Positions 52,662-61,259 of a stretch of DNA of 64,000 nucleotides are shown piece after piece. The DNA is taken from the NCBI GenBank assembly GCA_036389255.1, contig DASVQI010000026.1:1-64000 (forward strand), read 5' to 3'. The DNA is from JACVRN01 sp036389255. Its GTDB lineage: Bacteria > Acidobacteriota > Blastocatellia > Pyrinomonadales > Pyrinomonadaceae. The notes below the pieces were generated by a model. That model did not search any database and was not told where the DNA came from. It saw nothing but the letters and a program-made list of their open reading frames with translations. A program made the translations under genes and the position numbers. Within the stretch, counting starts at the first letter, position 1. Each line of letters opens with the position of its first letter.

Positions 52662-54068
52662 ATGAGTGAGAAACTTCTTTCACGCCGCCATTTCCTGAGA
52701 CGCACCACCTGCGCGGGGCTTGGCGCGGCTGCCATGATGAGCGGCTTCAGCCGCTTTAAGAGCATCAACGCATTGGCCGCGCAAGCCGACGCCACGGACT
52801 ACAAAGCACTGGTCTGCATCTTCCTTTTCGGCGGCATTGACATGAATAACGTCATTATCCCGTACGACAATTATGCCGACTACGCTCGCGTGCGCCCGAC
52901 TTCCGGGATAGGCATCCCGCAGGCGAACCTGCTACAGGTACAGCCGCCGAGCCAAGCCGGGCTCAAGTACGGCTTTAACCCGAATCTTTCGCCGGAAGTT
53001 GCAAACGCCGCTTCCACGCCGGGGCTGCTTCCGCTTTGGCAGCAGGGGCGGCTCGCGGTGCTGTGCAACGTGGGCACGCTGGTTCAGCCAATCACGCGCA
53101 GCCAGTATCTAGCTGGTAACGTTGTGGGCGCGCGTCCCGACAACCTCTTTTCTCATTCAGACCAGCAGGAGCAGTGGCAGTCTTCCGTGAGCGCCAACAC
53201 GAAGGCGACACAGCTTACAGGCTGGGGCGGGCGCGTAGCCGACCGCACGGCCAGCCTGAACGGCTCGGCCTCTTTTCCCATGATTGTCTCAACCGGCGGC
53301 ATCACGCTCTTCACTACGGGTCAGGCATCCACGCCGCTCGTGCCAAGCTCAGGTCTGAGGGGCTTTGCGTCGAACATAAACAACGACGCGCGTTATCAGG
53401 CTATGCGGCAGTTGCTGGCAGCCGACAGGGGCATGACGCTGGTGGAGAGCGCAAGCAAAACCATGACGAGCGCGATTGACAACACGGCGCTTTTTAACAC
53501 AGCCACCGCGAGCGGCTCCGTCACGACTCCCTTTCCGAACACTTCGCTCGGCAACCAGTTGAAGACGGTCGCAAACGCTATACGCGCTCGCGCTCTGCTG
53601 GGCGTCTCAAGGCAGATATTCTTTGTCTCCTACGGCGGGTGGGACACTCACAACAACGAGCTGGGCGTCCATAATAATCAACTGCCGCAGGTCGCTCAGG
53701 CCATGTATGCCTTCTACAAGGCAACTGAAGAGATAGGAGTGGCGAATGATGTCACGGCGTTCACGCTGTCAGACTTTTCGCGCACCTTGCAGCCCGCTTC
53801 CGGCGGCGGCACAGACCACGCTTGGGGCAGCCATCATCTGGTTATGGGCGGCTCCGTCAAGGGTGGAGATTTTTACGGCAAGTTCCCGAGCCTTGCTCTC
53901 TCAGGCCCGGACGATTCCAGCAGCGAAGGGCGCTGGATTCCCACGACCTCCGTAGACCAGTACGCGGCCACGCTGGCGCAATGGTACGGCCTGTCCGCCT
54001 CCGATATACCGTTGGTGTTTCCTAATTTGGGAAGGTTCACAACGCCCAACATTGGCTTCATGATGTAA
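52662..54068 (+). CDS. DUF1501 family protein, Tat-exported
   Basis: This 468-residue protein begins with a twin-arginine signal (SRRHFLRRTTCAGLGAAAM, residues 7-25). The DUF1501 body is recognised by ALVCIFLFGGIDMNN, LLPLWQQGRLAVLCNVG, YGGWDTHNNE, FTLSDFSRTL and GTDHAWGSHH. These resemble the sulfatase/alkaline-phosphatase-like fold, with His, Asp and Ser in likely metal-binding places, so a hydrolytic or chaperone role is possible. It is 5 bases after the DUF1800 gene and thus in one operon. Confidence 0.9.
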   Translation: MSEKLLSRRHFLRRTTCAGLGAAAMMSGFSRFKSINALAAQADATDYKALVCIFLFGGIDMNNVIIPYDNYADYARVRPTSGIGIPQANLLQVQPPSQAGLKYGFNPNLSPEVANAASTPGLLPLWQQGRLAVLCNVGTLVQPITRSQYLAGNVVGARPDNLFSHSDQQEQWQSSVSANTKATQLTGWGGRVADRTASLNGSASFPMIVSTGGITLFTTGQASTPLVPSSGLRGFASNINNDARYQAMRQLLAADRGMTLVESASKTMTSAIDNTALFNTATASGSVTTPFPNTSLGNQLKTVANAIRARALLGVSRQIFFVSYGGWDTHNNELGVHNNQLPQVAQAMYAFYKATEEIGVANDVTAFTLSDFSRTLQPASGGGTDHAWGSHHLVMGGSVKGGDFYGKFPSLALSGPDDSSSEGRWIPTTSVDQYAATLAQWYGLSASDIPLVFPNLGRFTTPNIGFMM

Positions 54069-54162
54069 GCCGGGCCGGGCGTGCGATTACAGTTAAAGAG
54101 ATAGTAGCTCTTGCTCCGTGGCATCTCACCTTGAAATCTAAATTTTAAGTCGAGTCTCTATT

Positions 54163-55581
54163 ATGAGCAGGAGTCTATACTTTATGGCGTGTCGCCGTCC
54201 GGCCCGCTTTATTCATACAAGGCGTTGTCTCTTACTTCTTCTTGTCGTCTGCGCCTTCGTTTATGAGGCTGAGGCCGCCGCGCCCGAATTGATGAGCGAG
54301 GCGACATCCACACGAGCCATAGCAATGGACGCCGTAACGTGGCAGCGCGAGCCGTTCTCCCCGACGCAGGCCATCCCTTTCAGCGCAGACACGCGCACGC
54401 GCGTCATGCTCTTCGCCAAAAATCTAGACCTTCTTCCGGGCGAGACTGCTTCCGCAGTCACGGCGGAAGCCGAAGACGCGTCTCATAGGATTTATCCACT
54501 GAGGGTAGAGTACGTGGGCAAGATGCCGGGGCTTGACTGGCTGAGCGCAGTCGTCGTCCGTCTTGACGACAATCTCGCAGATGTAGGCGACGTGCTGGTC
54601 GGGATACGCCTGCGCACGATGACTAGCAACCGCGTGAGAATCGGCATAGGCCACACGGGAGGCGGCCCGCCCGATGACGGCGCTCAGACGCCACAGCCCT
54701 TGCCGGATTTGGGCGTGAACGCCAGCCTTCGCGGCAAGCGTATCTTTCCGGCAGACAATCCTTGGAATCAGGACGTCTCCGCTCTGCCCGTAGACCCTAA
54801 CTCCGCCAACCTTATAGCAAGCATAGGGCTCACGACCGGACTTCATCCTGATTTCGGAACAACGTGGAACGGCGTTCCGAACGGCATCCCTTACGTGGTG
54901 GTTTCAGGCGCGCAGCAGAAAGTCCCCATCACTTTCACGGACTACGGGGACGAGAGTGACCCCGGCCCATATCCCGTCCCGCCGAACGCCCCCATAGAGG
55001 GCGGCCCGAACTCCACCGGCGACCGTCACGTGATAGTGATTGATAGAGACAACTGGAAGCTGTATGAAATGTTCGTAGCCGCGCCCGTCAACGGCGGCGC
55101 AAGCTGGAGCGCGGCCTGCGGCGCTGTCTTCGATTTGAACTCTAACGCCGTCAGGCCGGCAGGCTGGACTTCGGCTGACGCGGCGGGGCTCCCCATCTTT
55201 CCGGGGCTAGTGCGCTACGACGAGGTGGTAGAGTTGCGAGAGATAACGCACGCGCTCAGGTTCACGGTGCAGCGCTCGCGCAGGGCATACGTTTATCCCG
55301 CGCGTCATTTCGCCAGCAGCAACACAGACCCGAACCTGCCGCCCATGGGGATGCGCGTACGGCTGAAAGCGTCGTTCGACATCTCGCGCTTTTCACCCAA
55401 CATGCAGGTCATTCTGCGGGCGCTCAAGAAGTACGGGATGATTGTCGCTGACAACGGCTCGAACTGGTACGTGAGCGGCGCGCCCGACCCTCGCTGGAAC
55501 GACGACGAGCTGAATACGCTGAAGGGTGTTAAGGGCTCAGACTTTGAAGTCGTGCAAATGGGAACCGTTCAGACCAAGTAG
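54163..55581 (+). CDS. exported hypothetical protein sharing the DUF1800 partner's N-terminal module
   Basis: This 472-residue protein has a signal peptide (residues 23-38). Residues about 42-167 match the N-terminal module of the DUF1800 protein at 50491: STRAIAMDAVTWQREPF, AEDASHRIYPLRVEYV and SNRVRIGIGHTGGG. The C-terminal 300 residues are a different domain of unknown family, rich in Trp and Pro (FPADNPWNQDVS, GDRHVIVIDRDNWKLYEMF). A possible role is secreted binding or a polysaccharide-related enzyme; I cannot name the family. It is 94 bases after the DUF1501 gene and may be cotranscribed. Confidence 0.8.
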   Translation: MSRSLYFMACRRPARFIHTRRCLLLLLVVCAFVYEAEAAAPELMSEATSTRAIAMDAVTWQREPFSPTQAIPFSADTRTRVMLFAKNLDLLPGETASAVTAEAEDASHRIYPLRVEYVGKMPGLDWLSAVVVRLDDNLADVGDVLVGIRLRTMTSNRVRIGIGHTGGGPPDDGAQTPQPLPDLGVNASLRGKRIFPADNPWNQDVSALPVDPNSANLIASIGLTTGLHPDFGTTWNGVPNGIPYVVVSGAQQKVPITFTDYGDESDPGPYPVPPNAPIEGGPNSTGDRHVIVIDRDNWKLYEMFVAAPVNGGASWSAACGAVFDLNSNAVRPAGWTSADAAGLPIFPGLVRYDEVVELREITHALRFTVQRSRRAYVYPARHFASSNTDPNLPPMGMRVRLKASFDISRFSPNMQVILRALKKYGMIVADNGSNWYVSGAPDPRWNDDELNTLKGVKGSDFEVVQMGTVQTK

Positions 55582-55614
55582 AAGATTGATTCAATGAAGA
55601 AATGAATCAAGCTC

Positions 55615-56211
55615 TTATCTAATCTTGTCCAGCGTCGTTTTGGCGTCTGCTATGAGTTTGCGGAAGTCCGTCAGCTTGCCGAGCGAGATTGTAATCACGG
55701 CTCTTCTGAAGAAGCCTATAGACACCTCGGACTGGAGCGCGCCGTTGGGACGCAGGAAGGTGGAAACCTGTAGCTCGCCACGGGTTCTGAATTGCGCCTC
55801 GAAGTTCTCAAGGCTCGTGCTGCGCTCAATCCTGACGATGTAATCTATGGCGCGAATCAGAGCGTCTATCTCATCATAATCCACATAAGTTCTGGCCTCC
55901 CTGCCCTCCCTCTCCGAGCGGCCCGTCTCTCTCACCTCTATGCTTATGCCGTAATCCTTGCGCCCGGTTTGAGGCTCAACGAATTCATAGCCCGTCACCA
56001 TCACGATTCCGCTAAAGCCTGAGACGGAGCCGATGTAAGTGTAATTCTTGACTATGACGGAGCCGACCTGAGCGTCCAGCGCCTCCAGTTTTGTTAAGGG
56101 CTCGAAAGGCGGCGGCACTGGCAAAGCAGGCGCGTTCTGCTGCGCGCGAGCCGCGCCAGCGCAGAGGACTAAGATAAATGAAAGTAGAGCGGCTCGTGTT
56201 ATTCGGCTCAT
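55615..56211 (-). CDS. exported hypothetical protein
   Basis: This 198-residue protein starts at the ATG at 56211, where a clear signal peptide begins (SRITRAALLSFILVLCAGAARAQ). Upstream extension of the frame to 56478 has no conserved character and would bury the signal, so it is excluded. The mature part is a mix of beta strands and helices (IVKNYTYIGSVSGFSGIVMVTG, DYDEIDALIRAIDYIVRIE), likely one soluble domain. It is convergent with the module-bearing gene. I recognise no family. Confidence 0.7.
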   Translation of the reverse strand: MSRITRAALLSFILVLCAGAARAQQNAPALPVPPPFEPLTKLEALDAQVGSVIVKNYTYIGSVSGFSGIVMVTGYEFVEPQTGRKDYGISIEVRETGRSEREGREARTYVDYDEIDALIRAIDYIVRIERSTSLENFEAQFRTRGELQVSTFLRPNGALQSEVSIGFFRRAVITISLGKLTDFRKLIADAKTTLDKIR

Positions 56212-56427
56212 GATTCTTCTCTTCAAGCTCGGACAAGATAGATTGTTAATGGAAGGCCGACGAGACAAAGGAGAGAGAAAGAGAGACTCGTCGAACGCTT
56301 GCGACCCGACACGTAAAGCGATTTGAGACTTTATGACTGCGGCGCTATTCAAGTCAAGATTCGGTAACGTCCCGCCTTGAGATTCGACTCCCACCGCGCT
56401 CTGTCGGCGCAGAGAATGGAATTCGGT

Positions 56428-56443
56428 GTCTACAGAAGTAGAC
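56428..56443. promoter_or_regulatory. operator-like palindrome GTCTAC-AGAA-GTAGAC
   Basis: The 16 bases are identical to the core of the palindrome at 29462-29477, including the AGAA spacer. It lies in a 634-base gap (56212-56845) with no convincing gene, 217 bases upstream of the exported protein and 402 upstream of the amylase gene. Confidence 0.6.
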
Positions 56444-56845
56444 TTGAACGACCTCCGACTGTCTTCGGCCAACGACACATGGCTCTGCGGCCTGCGGAAA
56501 ACGCCCGATTACTTAAGCGGCACGGTCATTGCAAACTTCATCGTAGCTCTTCTACTTACGGGCTCACGCGATTCCCGAATTTCCGCGTCGCTGCTACGGC
56601 GGGCGCAGTATTTGCTCATCTGGTATACACGGCCTTGTCAAGAGCAAGTTTCATTATTAACGCTTAACTAGCACGAACTTAAATTTATCGGCCTCTGCGC
56701 TGGTGCGTGCTCTTGCTGTTCGAGGGAAACAGAAGAGGCTATGAGGTCGAGGGAAGCGGCGCTGAAGCCCTTGGCGAGGACGACTTCACGCCGCTTCTTT
56801 ACGTCTGAAACTCTTCCGTTGCATACTTCGTCCCGGTAAAAGCTC

Positions 56846-58315
56846 ATGGCGGAAAACGGCGTCATCATACAGTACTTCGAATGGTACTTGCCTGCGGACG
56901 GCTCGCTCTGGCGCGAGTTGGCCGAGCGTGCCGCAGAGCTTTCAAGCTCTGGCTTCACAGCCGTCTGGATTCCGCCTTGCAGCAAAGCCTCCGGCGGCCC
57001 TTGCGACGTGGGCTACGGCCAGTACGACCTCTTCGACCTTGGCGAGTTTAATCAGAAGGGCTCCGTCAGGACAAAGTACGGTACGCGGGACGAGCTGCTT
57101 GCGGCCATACGCGCCGTGCAAGCTGCCGGGATGCAGGTCTACGCGGACGTTGTCTTCAATCATAAGGACGGCGCGGACGACAAGGAAGAGGTCTGGGCGC
57201 AGGAGGTCGCGCGCGAAGACCGCAACACTCCGATAAGCGATTGGGAAAAGATTGTCGCGTGGACGAAGTTCACCTTCGAGGGTCGCGGCACGACCTATTC
57301 GGAGATGAAGTGGTACTGGTGGTGCTTCGACTCCGTCAGCTATAACGAAGTCACTAAGGACTCTTCTCACATCTACAGGCTCAAGGAGAAGGGGTTTGAG
57401 ACGGATGTCAGCCACGAGCATGGCAACTACGACTACCTGCTGGCGGACGACCTTGACATGGGCGTGCAAGAAGTGCGCGACGAGCTGATGTACTGGGGCA
57501 GGTGGTTTCTTGAGACTACCGGCGTGGACGGCTTTCGCTGCGACGCGGTCAAGCACATACGCTCAAGCTGGTTCCCCGAGTGGCTCTCTCACCTGCGCTC
57601 ACACTTCGGGCGGGAGCTTTTCAGCGTGGGCGAGTACTGGTCGGACGAAATAAAGTGTCTTAGGGATTACATACAGGCTACGGGCGGCGTGATGTCGCTC
57701 TTCGACGTGCCGCTTCATTATCAGTTTCACCGTGCGAGCCGTGCCGGAAGCGGCTTCGACCTGCGTACCATCTTCGACAACACGCTGGTCAGAGAGCAGC
57801 CCACGCTGGCCGTAACGTTCGTGGAGAATCACGACACTCAGCCCTGCCAGTCGCTTGAGTCAGAGGTGGAGCCTTGGTTCAAGCCTCTGGCCTACGCGCT
57901 CATACTGCTTCGCCGTGAAGGATACCCTTGCGTCTTCTATGGCGACTACTACGGCGCACAATACTCCGACCCGCGATGCCGCGAAGGCCAGCCCGTCACG
58001 CTCTATTCTCATCGCTGGATGATAGACAAATTCCTGCGAGCGCGACGCGAGTATTGCCATGGCGAGCAGCTAGACTATTTCGACCACCCGAACACGGTCG
58101 GCTGGACGCGGCTCGGAGATGAAGAGCACGAGAAAGCCATGGCCGTTCTCATGTCGAACGGCGAGGACGGCAATAAGTGGATGAACGTCTCACGCCCGAA
58201 CTCTATCTTTCGTGATTTGACGGAGCATTTTGAAGAGCAGGTTTCGACCAACGCGGACGGCTGGGGAAACTTCGCCTGCAAGGGCGGCAAAGTGTCCGTG
58301 TGGATAGAGGAATAG
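56846..58315 (+). CDS. cytoplasmic alpha-amylase (GH13)
   Basis: This 489-residue enzyme hydrolyses alpha-1,4 links in glycogen or maltodextrin. It has no signal peptide and begins ENGVIIQYFEWYLPADGSLW, as in liquefying GH13_5 amylases. The GH13 regions are DVVFNHK, GFRCDAVKHI with the nucleophile Asp, SVGEYW with the acid/base Glu, and FVENHDTQ. Length fits that group. Because it is cytoplasmic it probably acts on stored glycogen with GlgX and phosphoglucomutase. A GC-rich hairpin after the stop (58327-58372) suggests a single-gene transcript. Confidence 0.93.
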   Translation: MAENGVIIQYFEWYLPADGSLWRELAERAAELSSSGFTAVWIPPCSKASGGPCDVGYGQYDLFDLGEFNQKGSVRTKYGTRDELLAAIRAVQAAGMQVYADVVFNHKDGADDKEEVWAQEVAREDRNTPISDWEKIVAWTKFTFEGRGTTYSEMKWYWWCFDSVSYNEVTKDSSHIYRLKEKGFETDVSHEHGNYDYLLADDLDMGVQEVRDELMYWGRWFLETTGVDGFRCDAVKHIRSSWFPEWLSHLRSHFGRELFSVGEYWSDEIKCLRDYIQATGGVMSLFDVPLHYQFHRASRAGSGFDLRTIFDNTLVREQPTLAVTFVENHDTQPCQSLESEVEPWFKPLAYALILLRREGYPCVFYGDYYGAQYSDPRCREGQPVTLYSHRWMIDKFLRARREYCHGEQLDYFDHPNTVGWTRLGDEEHEKAMAVLMSNGEDGNKWMNVSRPNSIFRDLTEHFEEQVSTNADGWGNFACKGGKVSVWIEE

Positions 58316-58326
58316 GAAATAGTAGA

Positions 58327-58372
58327 ATCCCGGCCCAGCTCAACTTAAAACAGTTGACCTGTGGGCCGGGAT
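58327..58372 (+). terminator. hairpin after the alpha-amylase gene
   Basis: ATCCCGGCCCA (58327-58337) is exactly inverted at 58362-58372, and the loop itself contains a CAACT/AGTTG stem. There is no long T-run, so termination may be weak or the hairpin may protect the 3' end. Confidence 0.6.
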
Positions 58373-58439
58373 AGCATAATTTCTCCGTTGGTTTTCAGGT
58401 CAATCAATCCGACCAAAGCAATCTACTGTCATGACTTGC

Positions 58440-58467
58440 TTCGCAGGCATTTCCGCATGCCTGCGAA
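58440..58467. other. strong 11-base hairpin in the leader of the RRE-knottin gene
   Basis: TTCGCAGGCAT (58440-58450) is perfectly inverted at 58457-58467 with a 6-base loop, followed by TTT. It lies 86 bases before the ATG at 58553 and could be a terminator of readthrough or a leader element. Confidence 0.6.
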
Positions 58468-58552
58468 TTTCCAATAGCACCTCGTCGCCGTCCCGGAGCA
58501 AGAAGTCCAGACTGGCCCGGCCCGGCTAGCACACAAAACAACTGGAGGTATA

Positions 58553-59038
58553 ATGGGAAATACCCGACAGTTAATCCCGGCTGCGCGCAAGGATGAGTTG
58601 GTCGTTCAGGAAGTGGAAGGCGAAACTCTCGTCTACGATTTGAAGAGCCACAAGGCTCATTGCCTGAACCGCACGGCGGCGCTCGTCTGGAAGCACTGCG
58701 ACGATAATCAGACCGTGGATGAAGTGGCGCGTCGTGTGTCGCAGGAGTTGGGAGCGCCGGTTTCGCATGAAGTGGTCTTGCTGGCAATAAGCCGGATGGA
58801 AAAGCTGGGTCTGCTGAAAGGCTCTACGAAGAGGGCGCTGACGATGTCGCGCCGCGAGTTGGTCAGAAGAATTGGCATTTCAACGGCCGTCGCGCTGCCG
58901 CTCGTCACTTCGATTCTTGCACCGGCGGCTGTGCAGGCCGCTACGTGCGGCGGCATTGGAGCCTTCTGCGGCGGCGACAGCCCGCCCTGCTGCGGCGGCC
59001 TTGTCTGCTGTGATGGTAGGTGCTCTGAGGAATGCTGA
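58553..59038 (+). CDS. PqqD/RRE-domain protein with internal export signal and cysteine-knot-like tail
   Basis: This 161-residue protein has three parts. Residues 8-92 are a PqqD-like winged helix (RiPP recognition element): DLKSHKAHCLNRTAALVWKH, TVDEVARRVSQ and LLAISRMEKLGLL. Residues 99-127 read like a twin-arginine or Sec signal placed in mid-chain (SRRELVRRIGISTAVALPL, then a hydrophobic run and AVQAA). Residues 130-161 hold eight Cys at 132, 139, 146, 147, 152, 153, 157 and 161, giving C-x6-C-x6-CC-x4-CC-x3-C-x3-C, close to inhibitor-cystine-knot spacing. GGAGG precedes the ATG. I infer an exported disulfide-rich peptide carried by its own recognition domain; whether it is cleaved or modified is unknown. 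The next gene overlaps it. Confidence 0.85.
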   Translation: MGNTRQLIPAARKDELVVQEVEGETLVYDLKSHKAHCLNRTAALVWKHCDDNQTVDEVARRVSQELGAPVSHEVVLLAISRMEKLGLLKGSTKRALTMSRRELVRRIGISTAVALPLVTSILAPAAVQAATCGGIGAFCGGDSPPCCGGLVCCDGRCSEEC

Positions 59039-60108
59039 AGATGTCTATGCCAAAGCTGTCAGCCGGGCGCGGGACTCTGATGGCCGCGCTGCTCGCGGGC
59101 GCGTGGCGCGCGGAGCCGCAGGCTGCGGCTTGCACCAATAAAGAGCTTGAGCTGATTGCGCCGCTACTGATTGAGACAGGCGCGGCTGCGCTCGCATGGC
59201 GACGGCTGCGACACTCAGGAATCGCGGAAACACCTAAAGCTCATCAACTGCACGAAGTCTATCGTCTCAATCATCTGCTGTCGGTCATGTACAGGCGCGA
59301 GGTGGCCGAAGTCTTCAGCCTGCTGCGCTCTCACAGAATTGAGCCGGTGCTGGTCAAGGGCTGGGCCATAGGCAGGCATTACGCGGAGCCGGAAGCGCGG
59401 CCCTGCGGTGACGTGGATTTATGCGTAAGCAATGAGCAGTACCGTGCGGCTCAGGATGTATTAAAGAGCAGGACTCAAGCGGCCCATCACGCAGACCTTC
59501 ACAAGGGATTTCGTCATCTGGATAAACACGGCTTCGAGGAATTGAAGTCCCGCTCCGAATTGGTTGAGCTTGAAGGCGAGCCTATCCGCGTGCTGAAACC
59601 GGAAGACCACTTGCGCGTGCTCTGCTATCACTTTCTGCGCGAGGGCGGGTGGCGTCCCCTGTGGCTCTGCGACATAAGCGTCGCGCTTGAGACGCGGCCC
59701 CGGGGCTTCGACTGGGATTTATGTCTGAGCGGAAGCGGGGCGGTCGCCGGTTGGGTAAGATGTTCGCTCATGCTCGCTCATAAACTGCTCGGGGCGGATT
59801 TGAGCGTGACGCCCGCAGCCGTCAGAGACACGAAGCTTCCGCAGTGGCTTGCGCCCAGCATCCTGAGCCAGTGGGAAGTACGCTCCATGTCTCTGAGACA
59901 CAGAGCGCCTGTGGCCGGGGCCGTCTCTTATCCGCTTCGCACCTTGAAGGGCCTGCGTCATCACTGGCCCACGCCCGTTGAAGCGACCGTCAGCATGGGC
60001 GCGTCTTTCACAGAGTTGCCGCGCTTTCCCCTTCAGGTGGGCAACGTGCTGACGCGCGCCGCCACACTACTCGCACGCCTTCCGCAAGTCCTGCGCGACG
60101 AGCGCTGA
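59032..60108 (+). CDS. nucleotidyltransferase-family protein (NTP_transf_5-like)
   Basis: This 358-residue protein resembles the uncharacterised nucleotidyltransferases found beside PqqD-type genes in RiPP clusters: LLRSHRIEPVLVKGWAIGRHY followed by RPCGDVDLCV, the GDxDL metal motif. The C-terminal half is helical. The ATG at 59032 overlaps the upstream stop by 7 bases; an ATG at 59041 has GAGG 10 bases upstream and may be the real start. It could transfer a nucleotide or phosphate to the peptide or to its carrier; this is inference from context. Confidence 0.82.
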   Translation: MLKMSMPKLSAGRGTLMAALLAGAWRAEPQAAACTNKELELIAPLLIETGAAALAWRRLRHSGIAETPKAHQLHEVYRLNHLLSVMYRREVAEVFSLLRSHRIEPVLVKGWAIGRHYAEPEARPCGDVDLCVSNEQYRAAQDVLKSRTQAAHHADLHKGFRHLDKHGFEELKSRSELVELEGEPIRVLKPEDHLRVLCYHFLREGGWRPLWLCDISVALETRPRGFDWDLCLSGSGAVAGWVRCSLMLAHKLLGADLSVTPAAVRDTKLPQWLAPSILSQWEVRSMSLRHRAPVAGAVSYPLRTLKGLRHHWPTPVEATVSMGASFTELPRFPLQVGNVLTRAATLLARLPQVLRDER

Positions 60109-60119
60109 AAACCCCGAGC

Positions 60120-60656
60120 ATGGATTTTATCCTGAGAAAAGCCGCGCTCTCCGACCGGCCTGCCATCTCCCGTCTCATAGAATCTTCCGCTCGCGGCTTA
60201 AGCCGTGAGGAATATTCCGGTGAGCAGATAGAAGCCGCCGTCAGGTCAATCTTCGGCGTAGATTCCGAGCTGATAAATGACGGGACGTACTTCGTGGCGG
60301 AAGCGAGGGGCCGCTTGGCGGGCTGCGGAGGATGGAGCAGGCGCAGGACGCTCTTCGGCGGCGACCAGTACGCCGCGAGAGAATCTGCGTTGCTTGACCC
60401 CGCGACGGAGGCTGCGAGAATCCGCGCCTTCTTCGTTGCCCCGGAGTGGGCTAGGCGCGGTGTCGGCCGTGCGATTCTGGAGCGTTGCGAGCAGGAGGCA
60501 AGAGCCGCAGGCTTCCGCTCCCTTGAGCTGATGGCTACGCTGCCGGGAGTCAAGTTCTACCGCGCGCTCGGTTACGAGGGAAACGAGCGCACTACGCTCA
60601 GGCTGGAAGACGGCACGACCATTGATTTCGTTCCGATGAGAAAAGAGCTGCGCTGA
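60120..60656 (+). CDS. GNAT-family N-acetyltransferase
   Basis: This 178-residue protein shows the GNAT acetyl-CoA motif A, IRAFFVAPEWARRGVGRAIL, and the later VKFYRALGYEGNERTTL segment. It would transfer an acetyl group from acetyl-CoA to an amine. It starts 11 bases after the nucleotidyltransferase stop, so it is likely the third gene of the RRE-knottin operon. Its target may be the peptide or an unrelated small molecule. Confidence 0.88.
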   Translation: MDFILRKAALSDRPAISRLIESSARGLSREEYSGEQIEAAVRSIFGVDSELINDGTYFVAEARGRLAGCGGWSRRRTLFGGDQYAARESALLDPATEAARIRAFFVAPEWARRGVGRAILERCEQEARAAGFRSLELMATLPGVKFYRALGYEGNERTTLRLEDGTTIDFVPMRKELR

Positions 60657-60830
60657 CCCATAGAGCGCGGGCGCAAATATATGGGAGGCGGTCGTCTATA
60701 TGAACGGCGCGGCGGCAGAAGAAGCAAGAGACGGCGCTCGCGGGATAAGCGAAACTGCTTTCTGTTGCGGGAGTGAAGCGCGCGAAAGATTTTTGGTGAT
60801 TAACCAAACGAAGGAGAAAGAGAGTCAACA

Positions 60831-61181
60831 ATGAAGAGAATCGGAATGAAAGTCATGGCCGTGGCGTTTGCTTTGATGATGGTGGTAACGACCGTGATGG
60901 CCCAGCCGCGAACGCGCGTGCGATTCAAGCCGGGGCGAAACTCTACGACCGTAACGGGTCGCATTACAACAGAGGGAGTCAAGACCTACGTGCTGCGCGC
61001 GAGTCAGGGTCAGACCCTGACGGCTACACTCAGCTCAAACAACGGCAAGGTGGACTTCACGCAGGGGAACCTGCATGACACGCAGTACAGCGTCACAGTA
61101 GAGCAGACCGGCGACGTGGAAGTCATGATTGACAATCACGGCGGCCCCACGAACTACTCGCTGACCATCTCGATTCAATGA
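60831..61181 (+). CDS. small secreted PPC-like beta-sandwich protein
   Basis: This 116-residue protein has a signal peptide (KVMAVAFALMMVVTTVMAQ) and one predicted beta-sandwich domain (RNSTTVTGRI, TYVLRASQGQTLTATLSS, NYSLTISIQ), typical of the prepeptidase-C-terminal fold. Such stand-alone domains are common in exported proteins and may bind or stabilise. AAGGAG precedes the ATG, and a strong terminator follows. Function unknown. Confidence 0.75.
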   Translation: MKRIGMKVMAVAFALMMVVTTVMAQPRTRVRFKPGRNSTTVTGRITTEGVKTYVLRASQGQTLTATLSSNNGKVDFTQGNLHDTQYSVTVEQTGDVEVMIDNHGGPTNYSLTISIQ

Positions 61182-61197
61182 GCGAAGGCAAGCTGAA

Positions 61198-61247
61198 AGA
61201 GAAGCGGCTGGGAGATTCATCATCTTCCAGCCGCTTCTCTTCTTTCC
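61198..61247. terminator. strong hairpin terminator between convergent genes
   Basis: A 14-base perfect stem (61198-61211 with 61227-61240) continues by a wobble pair and four more pairs around a 5-base loop, then a T-rich run TCTTTCC. It serves the small secreted-protein gene and perhaps the opposing hydrolase gene. Confidence 0.92.
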
Positions 61248-61259
61248 CGGCCGCTCCTC

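Noticed and set aside
56212..56478. Longer start for the exported protein at 55615
   Set aside because: It would place the clear signal peptide in mid-protein and run through the operator-like palindrome.
56426..56671. 81-codon frame in the gap before the amylase
   Set aside because: It begins on the palindrome, lacks a ribosome site and has no domain pattern.
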